Shown: positions 1 through 8,357 of the stretch, one piece after another
Position numbering within the stretch: the stretch's first letter is position 1
How the letters are laid out: every line of letters begins with the position of its first letter
Assembly: GCA_014650415.1 (NCBI GenBank)
Contig: BMUX01000004.1
Location: 643,915-707,914, forward strand
Length of the DNA stretch: 64,000 bases
DNA from: Streptomyces spiroverticillatus
GTDB taxonomy: Bacteria; Actinomycetota; Actinomycetes; Streptomycetales; Streptomycetaceae
Direction: 5' to 3'
Program-made: the position numbers and the translations under genes
The notes under the pieces: model-generated
The model's input: the letters and a program-made list of their open reading frames with translations, nothing else
Told to the model about the DNA's origin: nothing
Database searches by the model: none

Positions 1-387
1 CCGTACCCAGCAGCGCAGGAGGTTCTCGACCGCCGCCGCGTCCGCCGCCGTCCGCGGGTCGGGGTGGTCGAGGAGGTCGGGACGCGGCCGCAGCGGGGCG
101 GGCTGCGTCCCGTGCGCCTTGGACAACTGCCGCGGGACGGTGACGGGCTCGGCCGGGACCGGCTCGCAAGGGACCGGCTCGCAAGGGACCGGCTCGCAAG
201 GGACCGACTCGGCCGCCGCCGTGGACGAGTCCGGGACGTCCGGCCCGGTCCCCCGGCCTGCTGCGGCATCGACGGCCTCACCGGCTGCCTCTGCGCCGAC
301 ATCTGCGCCGATTTCTGCGTCGGCATCTGCGCCAACGGCTTCGACTGCGGTGTCCTCATAGGTGTCGGATGCGGGAGTGGGGTTCAC
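1..387 (-). CDS. IucA/IucC family siderophore synthetase, N-terminal part (cut by window start)
   Basis: The frame is open from a GTG at 387 to the window edge (129 codons). An AAGGAAG ribosome-binding site lies about seven bases upstream. The visible protein starts VNPTPASDTYEDTAVEA, continues with a low-complexity Ala/Glu/Pro stretch, and ends AAAVENLLRCWVR, which resembles the first helix of actinobacterial NRPS-independent siderophore synthetases. That family condenses citrate- or succinate-type acids with amines or hydroxamates, using ATP. The gene lies 40 bp downstream of a class III aminotransferase on the same strand, a usual pairing in Streptomyces siderophore loci. No catalytic part is in the window, so the family call rests on the short N-terminal match and the context. 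Confidence 0.65.
   Translation of the reverse strand, partial: MNPTPASDTYEDTAVEAVGADADAEIGADVGAEAAGEAVDAAAGRGTGPDVPDSSTAAAESVPCEPVPCEPVPCEPVPAEPVTVPRQLSKAHGTQPAPLRPRPDLLDHPDPRTAADAAAVENLLRCWVR
161..205. repeat. Three perfect 15 bp tandem repeats in the siderophore synthetase N-terminus
   Basis: The unit GGCTCGCAAGGGACC is repeated three times in tandem. Read on the minus strand in frame it encodes a repeated Pro-Cys-Glu-Pro-Val pentapeptide in the non-conserved N-terminal extension. The copy number can probably slip without breaking the frame. Confidence 0.85.
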
Positions 388-427
388 GGAGGGCTTCCTT
401 GTGAGGTTGTTCCGGCGTCGGCCGCTG

Positions 428-1945
428 TCAGCACGGTGTGCCGGTGGTTTCCTGGCGGTACTGCTCCTGGCCGCACGATTCCGGGCCGCGCGGCCCGCGA
501 CGGTGCTGCGCGCTCTCGGCGGCGGCGAGCGCGTCGGCGAACCGGTCCAGCACCGCGACGGCCTGTTCGTCGGTGAGGGTGAGCGGGGGCAGCAGCCGTA
601 CGACCGCCGAGTGCCGGCCGCCGACCTCGACGATCAACCCGCGCCGCAGACACTCCTGTTGCACGGCGGCGGCGAGTGCGGGTGCGGCATCGGCCGGCCT
701 GCGCTCCGTGTCCTCGTCGCCCGCACCCGCACCGGCCCCGCTCTCGGGATCGACCAGCTCGACGCCGATCATCAGCCCGCGCCCCCTGACGTCACCGATC
801 ACCGGATGCTCGGCGGCCAGCGCGCGCAGCTGCGTGAGCATCCGCGCGCCGAGGCTCCCCGCCCGCTCCGCGAGCCCGTTCTCCCGTACGTACCGCAGGG
901 TGGCGGCCCCTGCGGCCATGGCGAGCTGGTTGCCCCGGAAGGTGCCCGCGTGCGCGCCGGGCTCCCAGGCGTCGAGTTCGGCCCGGTAGACGATGACGGC
1001 CAGCGGCAGACTGCCGCCGATCGCCTTCGACATGACCATGACGTCCGGCACGATCCCACTGTGCTCGACCGCCCAGAACGCCCCCGTCCTGCCGACGCCG
1101 GTCTGCACCTCGTCCACGATCAGCGGAATCCGGCGGTCCGCGGTGATCTCCCGCATCCTCCGCAGCCAGCCGTCCGGCGCCGGGATCACGCCGCCCTCGC
1201 CCTGCACCGGTTCGAGGATCATCCCGGCGGGCCGCGGCACCCCGCCCTTGGGGTCGTCCAGCAGGCTCTCCGTCCAGCGCGCGCCGAGCGCGGCCCCCCG
1301 CTCGCCGCCGGTCCCGAAGGGGCAGCGGTAGTCGTACGGATAGGGCAGCCGCGTCACGCGCACGCCCGGCGCACCGCCGGACGCGTCGAGCGCCCCCGCG
1401 GTCATCCCGTGGTAGGCGCCGGTGAACGACAGCAGCCCGGTGCGGCCGGTGGCGGTGCGCACCAGTTTCAGCGCGGCCTCGACGGCGTCGGTCCCGGCCG
1501 GTCCGCAGAACTGCACCCGTGCGTCGGCGGCCAGTCCCGGCGGCAGGGTGGCGAACAGCTCGGTGGTGAAGGCGTCCTTGACCGGGGTGGCCAGGTCCAG
1601 GACGTGCAGCGGGGCGCCGGAGTCGATGACCTTCTTGATCGCTTCGAGGACCACCGGGTGGTTGTGCCCGAGCGCCAGGGTCCCGGCCCCGGAGAGGCAG
1701 TCGAGGTAGCGCCGCCCGTCCGCCCCTTCGATGGTCAGCCCGCGCGCGCGTACGGGCACGATCGGCAGCGAGCGCGCGTACGTCCGGGCGGCGGACTCGC
1801 GCAGCGACTGCCGCCGCAGGATGCCCTCGTGAGCCACCGTCGGCCGGTCGGCGGCGGGCGGACCGCCGGGCGGAACGGCCGCAGCCGGTTGCGCGACGAC
1901 ACCCGGTTGTGCGACGACTGCCGGAGCAGGTTCGGTCACGGCCAC
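428..1945 (-). CDS. Class III PLP-dependent aminotransferase, diaminobutyrate-2-oxoglutarate type
   Basis: This 505-residue fold-type I aminotransferase shows a cofactor-binding GPAGTDAVEAALKL segment, the YHGMT motif, the IVDEVQTGVGRTG Asp motif and a probable Schiff-base lysine in MSKAIGGSLPLAV. The family makes 2,4-diaminobutyrate or similar amines from the semialdehyde with glutamate, or runs the reverse reaction. Next to an IucA/IucC gene it probably supplies or processes the amine block of a siderophore. The GTG at 1945 was chosen because GGGGGAGGA lies about ten bases upstream. A GTG at 1939 is also possible. The first 50 residues are Pro/Ala/Val-rich and outside the conserved fold. 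The exact substrate cannot be read from sequence. Confidence 0.85.
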   Translation of the reverse strand: MAVTEPAPAVVAQPGVVAQPAAAVPPGGPPAADRPTVAHEGILRRQSLRESAARTYARSLPIVPVRARGLTIEGADGRRYLDCLSGAGTLALGHNHPVVLEAIKKVIDSGAPLHVLDLATPVKDAFTTELFATLPPGLAADARVQFCGPAGTDAVEAALKLVRTATGRTGLLSFTGAYHGMTAGALDASGGAPGVRVTRLPYPYDYRCPFGTGGERGAALGARWTESLLDDPKGGVPRPAGMILEPVQGEGGVIPAPDGWLRRMREITADRRIPLIVDEVQTGVGRTGAFWAVEHSGIVPDVMVMSKAIGGSLPLAVIVYRAELDAWEPGAHAGTFRGNQLAMAAGAATLRYVRENGLAERAGSLGARMLTQLRALAAEHPVIGDVRGRGLMIGVELVDPESGAGAGAGDEDTERRPADAAPALAAAVQQECLRRGLIVEVGGRHSAVVRLLPPLTLTDEQAVAVLDRFADALAAAESAQHRRGPRGPESCGQEQYRQETTGTPC

Positions 1946-2247
1946 GACTGCTGGTCCTCCCCCAGGTGTTCCTTTTGTGCGGAATGGCGCACCTTGCCCC
2001 GCAGGGTTGAACGCCGACCGGTTATCCCTCGTACGTACCAACGACAGTGACCCCGAAGGATCACGGGCAATCAGAAGATCCTTCCGGCGGGGAACCGCGG
2101 CCCTGCCGTTGGCCGTCCCCAACCTCACCGGCATAGTGGTGGCGGTCTCCGGCACCCGTGGACATCGCCGGCCACCACGCCGGTGTCCACGCTCCCGGTG
2201 CCGTACCGCCACACCCGTCACGTTCGAAGTCCCAGGGGGATCAAGAG
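1946..2247. promoter_or_regulatory. Divergent intergenic region between the aminotransferase and the peptidase
   Basis: These 302 bp separate a leftward siderophore-type gene from a rightward secreted peptidase, so both promoters should lie here. I see no clear DtxR-type iron box and no open frame with coding character. The region includes CTCGTACGTACCAACG near 2028-2043 and the peptidase ribosome-binding site CAGGGGGA near 2233. Confidence 0.4.
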
Positions 2248-3471
2248 ATGCGACCCATACGCCCGACCCGCACCGTTCGCCAGGGGAGGAGCGCGCGTCG
2301 CGGAAGTGCGCCCTTGATGTCCGCCGCAGGACTCGTCGCCGCGCTCGCTCTGACGGTCACGGCCTGCGGGCCGACCGAGGACGGCGCCGCCGGCACGCCG
2401 ACCGCACCGGCGACCGGTTCGGCGGCCACGACGGGTGGTTCGGGCGACGACAAGATCAAGATTCCGGACGATCTCAAGGACCGGCTCAAGGAGCACGGGA
2501 TCGACCTGGACAAGTGGAAGAACGGCGACTGGAAGAACTGGAACAAGGACGACTGGCTGCGCGAGGCCGAGGACTTCGTCAACCCGATCATCGCGGGCCT
2601 GTGGAACCCGGACCGCATGAAGGACGCGGACAAGCAGCCGCAGAAGCCCGTCGACAATGACATCTCGGGCGACAAGGGGGTCACCGACCCGATCCCCGCC
2701 CGCCTCCCGGCGAAGGCCGCCAAGGCTCCGTACCACTCCGCCGCCCCCGAGTCCGGGCGGTTGCTGTTCGACGGCCCCGAGGGGTCGATGTCCTGTTCCG
2801 CCACGGTCGTGAAGGACCCGGCGCACCCGGGCAAGTCCAACCTGGTGTGGACCGCGGGCCACTGTGTGCACGCGGGCGCCAAGGGCGGCTGGTACCGCAA
2901 CGTCGCCTTCGTCCCCTCGTACAACGACCAGGCCCGCCGGGTCTCCGGGGAGACCACCCGCGAGCAGATCGCGCCGTACGGCGTGTGGTGGGCCAAGAGC
3001 GCCGACACCTCCGCCCAGTGGATCTCCCAGGGCGGCCCGACCGGCGGCGACGGCGCCCCGTACGACTTCGCGGTGCTGAGCGTCACTTCGGAGAAGGGCG
3101 GGGGCAAGTCCCTGGAGGAGACGGTCGGTTCGGCGCTGCCGGTCGAGTTCAACGCACCGGCCGTACCGAAGATCGCGAGCATGGAGGCGACCGGCTACCC
3201 GGCGGCGCCGCCCTTCGACGGCGAGCGCATGTACCAGTGCAAGGACAAGCCGGGCCGCCTGGCGATCAAGCCCGCGCAGCCCACGATGTACCGCATCGGG
3301 TGCAGCATGACCGGCGGTTCGTCCGGCGGCGGCTGGGTGGCGCAGGGCCAGGACGGCAAGCCCGCGCTGGTCTCCAACACCTCGATCGGCCCGGTCACCG
3401 CCGGCTGGCTGGCCGGCCCGCGGCTCGGCCCCGAGGCCAAGGCCGTCTACGAGAAGGCCGGTTCGCGCTAA
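2248..3471 (+). CDS. Secreted trypsin-like (S1) serine peptidase lipoprotein, copy 1
   Basis: This 407-residue protein has a positively charged N-terminus, a hydrophobic segment and the lipobox LTVTAC (Cys40), so it should be lipid-anchored on the outer face of the membrane. A Lys/Trp/Asp-rich segment follows (about residues 75-120, including DLDKWKNGDWKNWNKDDWL). The S1 peptidase fold comes next, with His in VWTAGHCVHAG, Asp in YDFAVLSV and Ser in MTGGSSGGGW. GAG sits close to the ATG, with CAGGGGGA farther upstream. It is a tandem paralogue of the gene at 3671 and shares the same architecture throughout. Substrates are unknown. The charged Trp-rich segment between anchor and catalytic domain may be a propeptide or a cell-wall-binding spacer. 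Confidence 0.85.
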   Translation: MRPIRPTRTVRQGRSARRGSAPLMSAAGLVAALALTVTACGPTEDGAAGTPTAPATGSAATTGGSGDDKIKIPDDLKDRLKEHGIDLDKWKNGDWKNWNKDDWLREAEDFVNPIIAGLWNPDRMKDADKQPQKPVDNDISGDKGVTDPIPARLPAKAAKAPYHSAAPESGRLLFDGPEGSMSCSATVVKDPAHPGKSNLVWTAGHCVHAGAKGGWYRNVAFVPSYNDQARRVSGETTREQIAPYGVWWAKSADTSAQWISQGGPTGGDGAPYDFAVLSVTSEKGGGKSLEETVGSALPVEFNAPAVPKIASMEATGYPAAPPFDGERMYQCKDKPGRLAIKPAQPTMYRIGCSMTGGSSGGGWVAQGQDGKPALVSNTSIGPVTAGWLAGPRLGPEAKAVYEKAGSR

Positions 3472-3481
3472 ATGCGTCACC

Positions 3482-3508
3482 GCGGGCGCACCTTCGGGGT
3501 GCGCCCGC
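3482..3508 (+). terminator. Hairpin terminator after peptidase copy 1
   Basis: A perfect 11 bp stem (GCGGGCGCACC paired with GGTGCGCCCGC) closes a TTCGG loop ten bases after the stop codon. There is no U-tract, as is usual in Streptomyces. Confidence 0.75.
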
Positions 3509-3670
3509 ACGGGCCTGCGGCCCACGCCGCGCGGGCCCTTCTGCTACCTTCCCGCACGGCAGTTCCGTACATGACACCTCTGTGCATGGCGCATCCGCAC
3601 ACCAGGCACTTGTGTATGACGCGCTCATGACACCTCTGCACATCCGGTACATCCAGGGGGAAACATTTCC

Positions 3671-4870
3671 ATGCGATCCATACGTCCGCTGCTGGCCGCC
3701 ACCGGCCTCGCCGCGGCACTCGCGCTGACGGCCACGGCCTGCGGCCCCACCGAGGACAAGGCCTCCGGCGGCGGCGACAAGGCGTCCGCCCCGGCCGCCT
3801 CGACGCCCGCCGGGGACGCCTCCGCGGGCAACAGCGACATCGCCCTTCCCAAGGACCTCGCCGACAAGCTCAAGGAGCACGGCGTCGACCCCGAGAAGTG
3901 GAAGAAGGGGGAGTGGCAGAACTGGGACAAGGACAAGTGGCTGCGCGAGGCCAAGGACTTCGTCAACCCGGTCATCGAGGGCCTGTGGAAGCCCGAGCGG
4001 ATGCGCACCGCCAAGGACCCCGCGAAGACGATGGCCGCCGGTGACCTCTCCGGCGGGCAGGGCGTCAGCGACCCGACTCCGCGCCCGGTGCAGGCGCAGC
4101 GCGAGAAGACTCCGTACACCAAGCACGGCGCCCCGGTCGGGAAGCTCTTCTTCGACTCCCCCAAGGGCCACATGGTCTGCTCCGGCACCGTGATCAAGGA
4201 CGTGAACAACCCGGGCAAGTCCAACCTCGTGTGGACCGCCGGGCACTGTGTGCACGCGGGCGCGGCGGGCGGCTGGTACCGCAACCTGATCTTCGTCCCG
4301 GCGTACAACAACAACGCCCTGTCGCCCACCGCCCTCCAGGCGGCCCCGCCGCAGGAGGAGGCACCCTACGGCGCCTACTGGGCGGACTGGGTCGCGACCT
4401 CCGGCGAGTGGATCCAGGGCGGCGGTCCGACCGGCGGCAACGGCGCTCCGTACGACTACGCGGTCATGCACGTGAAGCCCGAGAAGGGCGGCAAGTCGCT
4501 GGAGGAGACCGTCGGCACCGCCGTGCCGGTCGACTTCAACGCGCCCGACACCCGGCGGATCAGCGCGATGGGCGCGTGGGGCTACCCGGCGGGCCCGCCC
4601 TACGACGGCTACGTGATGCACAAGTGCGTGGACCGTCCGGGCCGGCTGTCGCTGAGCCCGTCCACGCCCTCGATGCACCGCATCGGCTGCACCATGACCG
4701 GCGGTTCGTCCGGCGGCGGCTGGTTCATGAACCGTGCGGGCGGCGGCCTCAGCCTGGTCTCCAACACCTCGATCGGCCCGGTGACGCACGGCTGGCTGGC
4801 CGGCCCGCGACTGGGCAAGGGCGCGGAGCAGATCTACACGATGATGAGCAAGCGGTACGGCAAGAGCTGA
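3671..4870 (+). CDS. Secreted trypsin-like (S1) serine peptidase lipoprotein, copy 2
   Basis: This 399-residue paralogue of the preceding gene has the lipobox LTATAC (Cys24), the Trp/Lys/Asp-rich segment (PEKWKKGEWQNWDKDKWL) and a full S1 triad: VWTAGHCVHAG, YDYAVMHV and MTGGSSGGGW. The start is ATG 3671 with GGGGGAAA upstream. A 196 bp gap containing a hairpin separates the two copies, so this one probably has its own promoter. The charged segment is conserved in sequence (HGxDxxKWKxGxWxNWxKDxW, then FVNPxIxGLW), which argues that it has a function. The pair looks like an old tandem duplication, because the coding sequences have diverged while all domains are kept. Confidence 0.85.
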   Translation: MRSIRPLLAATGLAAALALTATACGPTEDKASGGGDKASAPAASTPAGDASAGNSDIALPKDLADKLKEHGVDPEKWKKGEWQNWDKDKWLREAKDFVNPVIEGLWKPERMRTAKDPAKTMAAGDLSGGQGVSDPTPRPVQAQREKTPYTKHGAPVGKLFFDSPKGHMVCSGTVIKDVNNPGKSNLVWTAGHCVHAGAAGGWYRNLIFVPAYNNNALSPTALQAAPPQEEAPYGAYWADWVATSGEWIQGGGPTGGNGAPYDYAVMHVKPEKGGKSLEETVGTAVPVDFNAPDTRRISAMGAWGYPAGPPYDGYVMHKCVDRPGRLSLSPSTPSMHRIGCTMTGGSSGGGWFMNRAGGGLSLVSNTSIGPVTHGWLAGPRLGKGAEQIYTMMSKRYGKS

Positions 4871-4887
4871 CGCCGTCCGGCAGACAG

Positions 4888-4936
4888 AAGGCCGGTGGCC
4901 CGCACCCTCGTGACGAGGGTGCGGGCCACCGGCCTT
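4888..4936. terminator. Bidirectional terminator between peptidase copy 2 and hflX
   Basis: A near-perfect inverted repeat begins AAGGCCGGTGGCCCGCACCC and is closed by its complement ending CCGGCCTT. It has an A-rich and a T-rich flank. It lies between convergent genes and should stop transcription from both sides. Confidence 0.85.
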
Positions 4937-5010
4937 TGCGCATGTGCACGGTACGAGGCCGAGCCGCGCAGCCCGAGGGCCGCGCGGCGTGCCTCAGTGC
5001 GGGTGGGTCC

Positions 5011-6489
5011 TCAGTGCGCCGTGGGGATGAACGTGGCGAACTCCGCCGCCAGTTCCTCGTGCACCCGCGCCTTGAGCAGCGTGCCCTCCTCGGTGTGCTC
5101 CTCGGAGATCACCTCGCCCTCGGCGTGCGCCCGCGAGACCAGTGCGCCCTGGATGTACGGCACGAGCACCTCGATCTCGACCGAGGGGCGCGGCAGTTCG
5201 CGGTCGATGAGCTGAAGGAGCTCCTCGATGCCCTGGCCCGAGCGGGCCGAGACCGCGATGGCGCGCTTCTCGATGCGCAGCAGCCGCTGGAGGACGACCG
5301 GGTCGGCCGCGTCCGCCTTGTTGATCACGACGATCTCCGGGACGTCGAGCGCGCCGACGTCACGGATCACCTCGCGCACGGCGGCCAGCTGCTCCTCCGG
5401 CGCCGGGTGCGAGCCGTCCACCACGTGCAGGATGAGGTCGGAGTCGCCGACCTCCTCCATGGTGGAGCGGAACGCCTCGACGATGTGGTGCGGCAGGTGC
5501 CGCACGAAACCGACGGTGTCCGCCAGCGTGTAGAGCCGCCCGCTGGGCGTCTCGGCACGGCGCACGGTCGGGTCGAGGGTGGCGAACAGTGCGTTCTCCA
5601 CCAGTACGCCCGCGCCCGTGAGGCGGTTGAGCAGCGAGGACTTGCCCGCGTTGGTGTACCCGGCGATGGCGACCGAGGGCACCTTGTTGCGCTTGCGCTC
5701 CTGGCGCTTGAGCTCGCGGCCGGTCTTCATCTCCGCGATCTCCCGGCGCATCTTCGCCATCTTCTCGCGAATGCGGCGCCGGTCGGTCTCGATCTTGGTC
5801 TCACCGGGACCACGGGTGGCCATGCCGCCACCGCCGCCGCCACCCATCTGACGGGACAGCGACTGACCCCAGCCGCGCAGACGCGGCAGCATGTACTGCA
5901 TCTGTGCCAGGGCGACCTGCGCCTTGCCCTCTCGGGACTTGGCGTGCTGGGCGAAGATGTCGAGGATCAGGGCGGTCCGGTCGACCACCTTGACCTTGAC
6001 GACGTCTTCGAGGTGGATGAGCTGGCCGGGGCTCAGCTCACCATCGCAGACCACGGTGTCGGCGCCGGTCTCCAGGACGATGTCCCGGAGCTCCATGGCC
6101 TTGCCCGAGCCGATGTACGTCGCCGGGTCGGGCTTGTCGCGCCGCTGCACGACACCGTCGAGCACGAGTGCTCCGGCGGTCTCGGCGAGCGCCGCCAGCT
6201 CTGCGAGGGAGTTGTCCGCGTCCTGCGCGGTCCCCGAGGTCCACACACCGACCAGCACGACGCGCTCCAGGCGCAGCTGCCGGTACTCGACCTCGGTGAC
6301 GTCCTCGAGCTCGGTGGAGAGGCCGGCCACGCGGCGCAGTGCGGCGCGCTCGGAGCGGTCGAACTGGTCGCCGTCCCGCTCTCCGTCGATCTCGTGGCTC
6401 CAGGCGACGTCCTCTTCCATCAGGGCATCGGCCCGCAGGCTGTCTGTGATGTTGTCGTTCTTGGAAGGGGAAGAAGTGGAGGGGGTCAT
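5011..6489 (-). CDS. hflX: GTPase HflX
   Basis: This is a 492-residue ribosome-associated GTPase that splits or rescues stalled 70S ribosomes and binds 50S subunits. The N-terminal HflX domain (YIGSGKAMEL and CDGELSPGQ) is followed by a glycine-rich hinge, the RGPGETKIETDRRR linker helix and a TRAFAC G domain. G1 is GYTNAGKSSLLN, G3 is DTVGF and G4 is NKAD. The first 40 residues are acidic and less conserved. ATG 6489 (MTPSTSSP) was taken as the start; a later ATG at MEEDVAWS is possible. It stands alone between a bidirectional terminator and a 238 bp upstream gap. Confidence 0.93.
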   Translation of the reverse strand: MTPSTSSPSKNDNITDSLRADALMEEDVAWSHEIDGERDGDQFDRSERAALRRVAGLSTELEDVTEVEYRQLRLERVVLVGVWTSGTAQDADNSLAELAALAETAGALVLDGVVQRRDKPDPATYIGSGKAMELRDIVLETGADTVVCDGELSPGQLIHLEDVVKVKVVDRTALILDIFAQHAKSREGKAQVALAQMQYMLPRLRGWGQSLSRQMGGGGGGGMATRGPGETKIETDRRRIREKMAKMRREIAEMKTGRELKRQERKRNKVPSVAIAGYTNAGKSSLLNRLTGAGVLVENALFATLDPTVRRAETPSGRLYTLADTVGFVRHLPHHIVEAFRSTMEEVGDSDLILHVVDGSHPAPEEQLAAVREVIRDVGALDVPEIVVINKADAADPVVLQRLLRIEKRAIAVSARSGQGIEELLQLIDRELPRPSVEIEVLVPYIQGALVSRAHAEGEVISEEHTEEGTLLKARVHEELAAEFATFIPTAH

Positions 6490-6727
6490 TGGGTCCTAAC
6501 GTCGTGGTGTCGATGTGTGGAAGAGCCGCAGGCCTCCCCTCGAGGGGAGACCGAAAGGCCCCGTCGACAGTCACAACGCGTAACGGTCCCGGATGATTCC
6601 CGAAGGACCCCGGTGATTCCCGATAGCTTTCCGGAAGCGGATCTTCCGCTCGGCCGTGCCGTCGACCCGTCGATGGTCGCACGGCACGGCCCTGTCGTCA
6701 CACGGGTTTATCGCCCGCCCCGGGTGC

Positions 6728-8197
6728 TCAGCGGTGGCTCTCCGGGCCCTCCGCGGCCGCGCTCCGCCACTCCGAGTGCCCGGGCATCGGCGGGGTCTTC
6801 TGTCCGTACAGCCACGCCTGGAAGAACCCGGCCAGATCACGCCCCGCGACCTCGGAGGACAGCTTCACGAAGTCGGACGTGGTGGCCACCGCGTCGCGGT
6901 GCTCGCTCACCCAGCGCCGCTCCACCGTCTCGAAGGCCTTCTCGCCGATCTCCTGGCGCAGTGCGTACAGGACGAGCGCGCTGCCCTCGTAGACCACCGG
7001 CCGGAAGATGCTGATCTTCTGGCCGGGCTGGGAGGGCTTCGGCGCGGCCGGGGGGCCGCCCGCCCGGCGCCAGCCGTCGGAGCTCGCGTAGGCCGCCTTC
7101 ATGCGCTCCACGAGGGGGCGCTCCTTCTCCGCGTACAACGCCTCGTACCACGTGGCGTGTCCCTCGTTGAGCCACAGGTCGGACCAGGAGCGCGGGGAGA
7201 CGCTGTTGCCGAACCAGTGGTGCGCCAGTTCGTGCACCATGATCGAGTCGACGTACCACTCCGGGTAACCGGCGCCGGTGAACAGCGACCGCTCGAAGAG
7301 CGACAGCGTCTGCGTCTCCAGCTCGAAGCCGGTGTCGGCCTCGGCGATCAGCACTCCGTACGTCTCGAAGGGGTAGCGCCCGACGCGCTTCTCCATCCAC
7401 TCCAGGTGCGCGGGCGTCTTCTTCAGCCACGGCTCCAGCTTCTGCACGTCGGCGGCCGGGACGACGTCGCGCACCGGCAGCCCGTGCGGCCCCTTCCGGT
7501 GCAGGACGGCGGACTTCCCGATCGACACCTGTGCGAGTTCCGTCGCCATGGGGTGGCTGGTGCGGTACGTCCAGACCACGGCCCCCTGCGGCTCCTTCAC
7601 CGCACGCGGCTTCGCGGAGGGCAGTCCGTTGGCGACGACGGTGTGCTCCTTGGGCGCGGTCACCCGGAAGGTGAAGTACGCCTTGTCGGAGGGGTGGTCG
7701 TTGCAGGGGAAGACCCGGTGGGCGGCGTCCGCCTGGTTGGCCATGGCGAGCCCGTCGCCGGTGCGCACCCAGCCGCCGTCGGAGACCTTGCCGACGGGGT
7801 TGCTGGTGTGCTGGACGGTGATGACCGTGCGGCTCCCCTTGTGCACGGGTTTCGCTGGCGTGATCACCAGGTCCTCGCCGGAGGTGGCGTACTTCGCGCG
7901 CGTGCCGTTCACCTCGACGGACTGCACGGTGCCGTGCGCGAAGTCGAGGTTGACGTGCTCCAGCGTCTGGGTCGCCCGCGCCTCGATGCGCGTCACGGCG
8001 TTCAGCGGCTTGCTGTTGTCGCCGCCGTAGGTGAGGCCGATGTCGTACGAGAGGACGTCGTACCCGGGGTTGCCCAGGTGCGGGAAGAGGGTGTCGCCGA
8101 TCCCCAGGGGGACGGGCGCGGGCAGGACCGCGCCGACGAGGGAGACGGAGGCGACGGCCAGCAGGGCGGCACGCAGGCGCCGGGAGGTGAGCAGCAT
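6728..8197 (-). CDS. Secreted M1-family zinc metallopeptidase
   Basis: This 489-residue protein has a Sec signal peptide (about residues 1-27, Arg-rich then Ala/Leu/Val-rich) and a gluzincin catalytic domain. Zinc ligands are visible as VHELAHHWFG and the downstream Glu in NEGHATW. Family members are aminopeptidases that cut N-terminal residues, with the beta-sandwich N-domain seen here at about 30-220. At 489 residues it lacks the long C-terminal helical domain of full-length M1 aminopeptidases, which is common in secreted actinobacterial forms. The product should be extracellular. It ends near 6728 with no obvious operon partner. Confidence 0.88.
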   Translation of the reverse strand: MLLTSRRLRAALLAVASVSLVGAVLPAPVPLGIGDTLFPHLGNPGYDVLSYDIGLTYGGDNSKPLNAVTRIEARATQTLEHVNLDFAHGTVQSVEVNGTRAKYATSGEDLVITPAKPVHKGSRTVITVQHTSNPVGKVSDGGWVRTGDGLAMANQADAAHRVFPCNDHPSDKAYFTFRVTAPKEHTVVANGLPSAKPRAVKEPQGAVVWTYRTSHPMATELAQVSIGKSAVLHRKGPHGLPVRDVVPAADVQKLEPWLKKTPAHLEWMEKRVGRYPFETYGVLIAEADTGFELETQTLSLFERSLFTGAGYPEWYVDSIMVHELAHHWFGNSVSPRSWSDLWLNEGHATWYEALYAEKERPLVERMKAAYASSDGWRRAGGPPAAPKPSQPGQKISIFRPVVYEGSALVLYALRQEIGEKAFETVERRWVSEHRDAVATTSDFVKLSSEVAGRDLAGFFQAWLYGQKTPPMPGHSEWRSAAAEGPESHR

Positions 8198-8308
8198 GAA
8201 CTACCGCTATCAGCGCCGAAGTCCGCAGGCGGGGACGGCACGCGCCGCACCACTCGAACGGGGTCGGACCGGCCGCGGGGCTGACCCGGGCGGTCGCCCC
8301 GCGCGGTG

Positions 8309-8357
8309 TCAGGCCGTCGCCGGGTGCCGGACCCGGCCTCAGGCCGTCGCCGGGTGC
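8309..8357. repeat. Direct repeat that copies the 3' end of rshA
   Basis: TCAGGCCGTCGCCGGGTGC occurs at 8309-8327 and again at 8339-8357, 30 bp apart. The second copy is the rshA 3' end (encoding HPATA and the stop). The first lies just beyond it, as if the gene end had been duplicated by slippage. Confidence 0.8.

Noticed and set aside
1946..2247. An iron-box (DtxR/IdeR type) upstream of the aminotransferase
   Set aside because: No 19 bp palindrome close to the consensus was found.
4231..7014. A 927-codon open frame across the second peptidase and hflX
   Set aside because: It runs antisense to hflX and out of frame with the peptidase, has no domain, and crosses a strong terminator.
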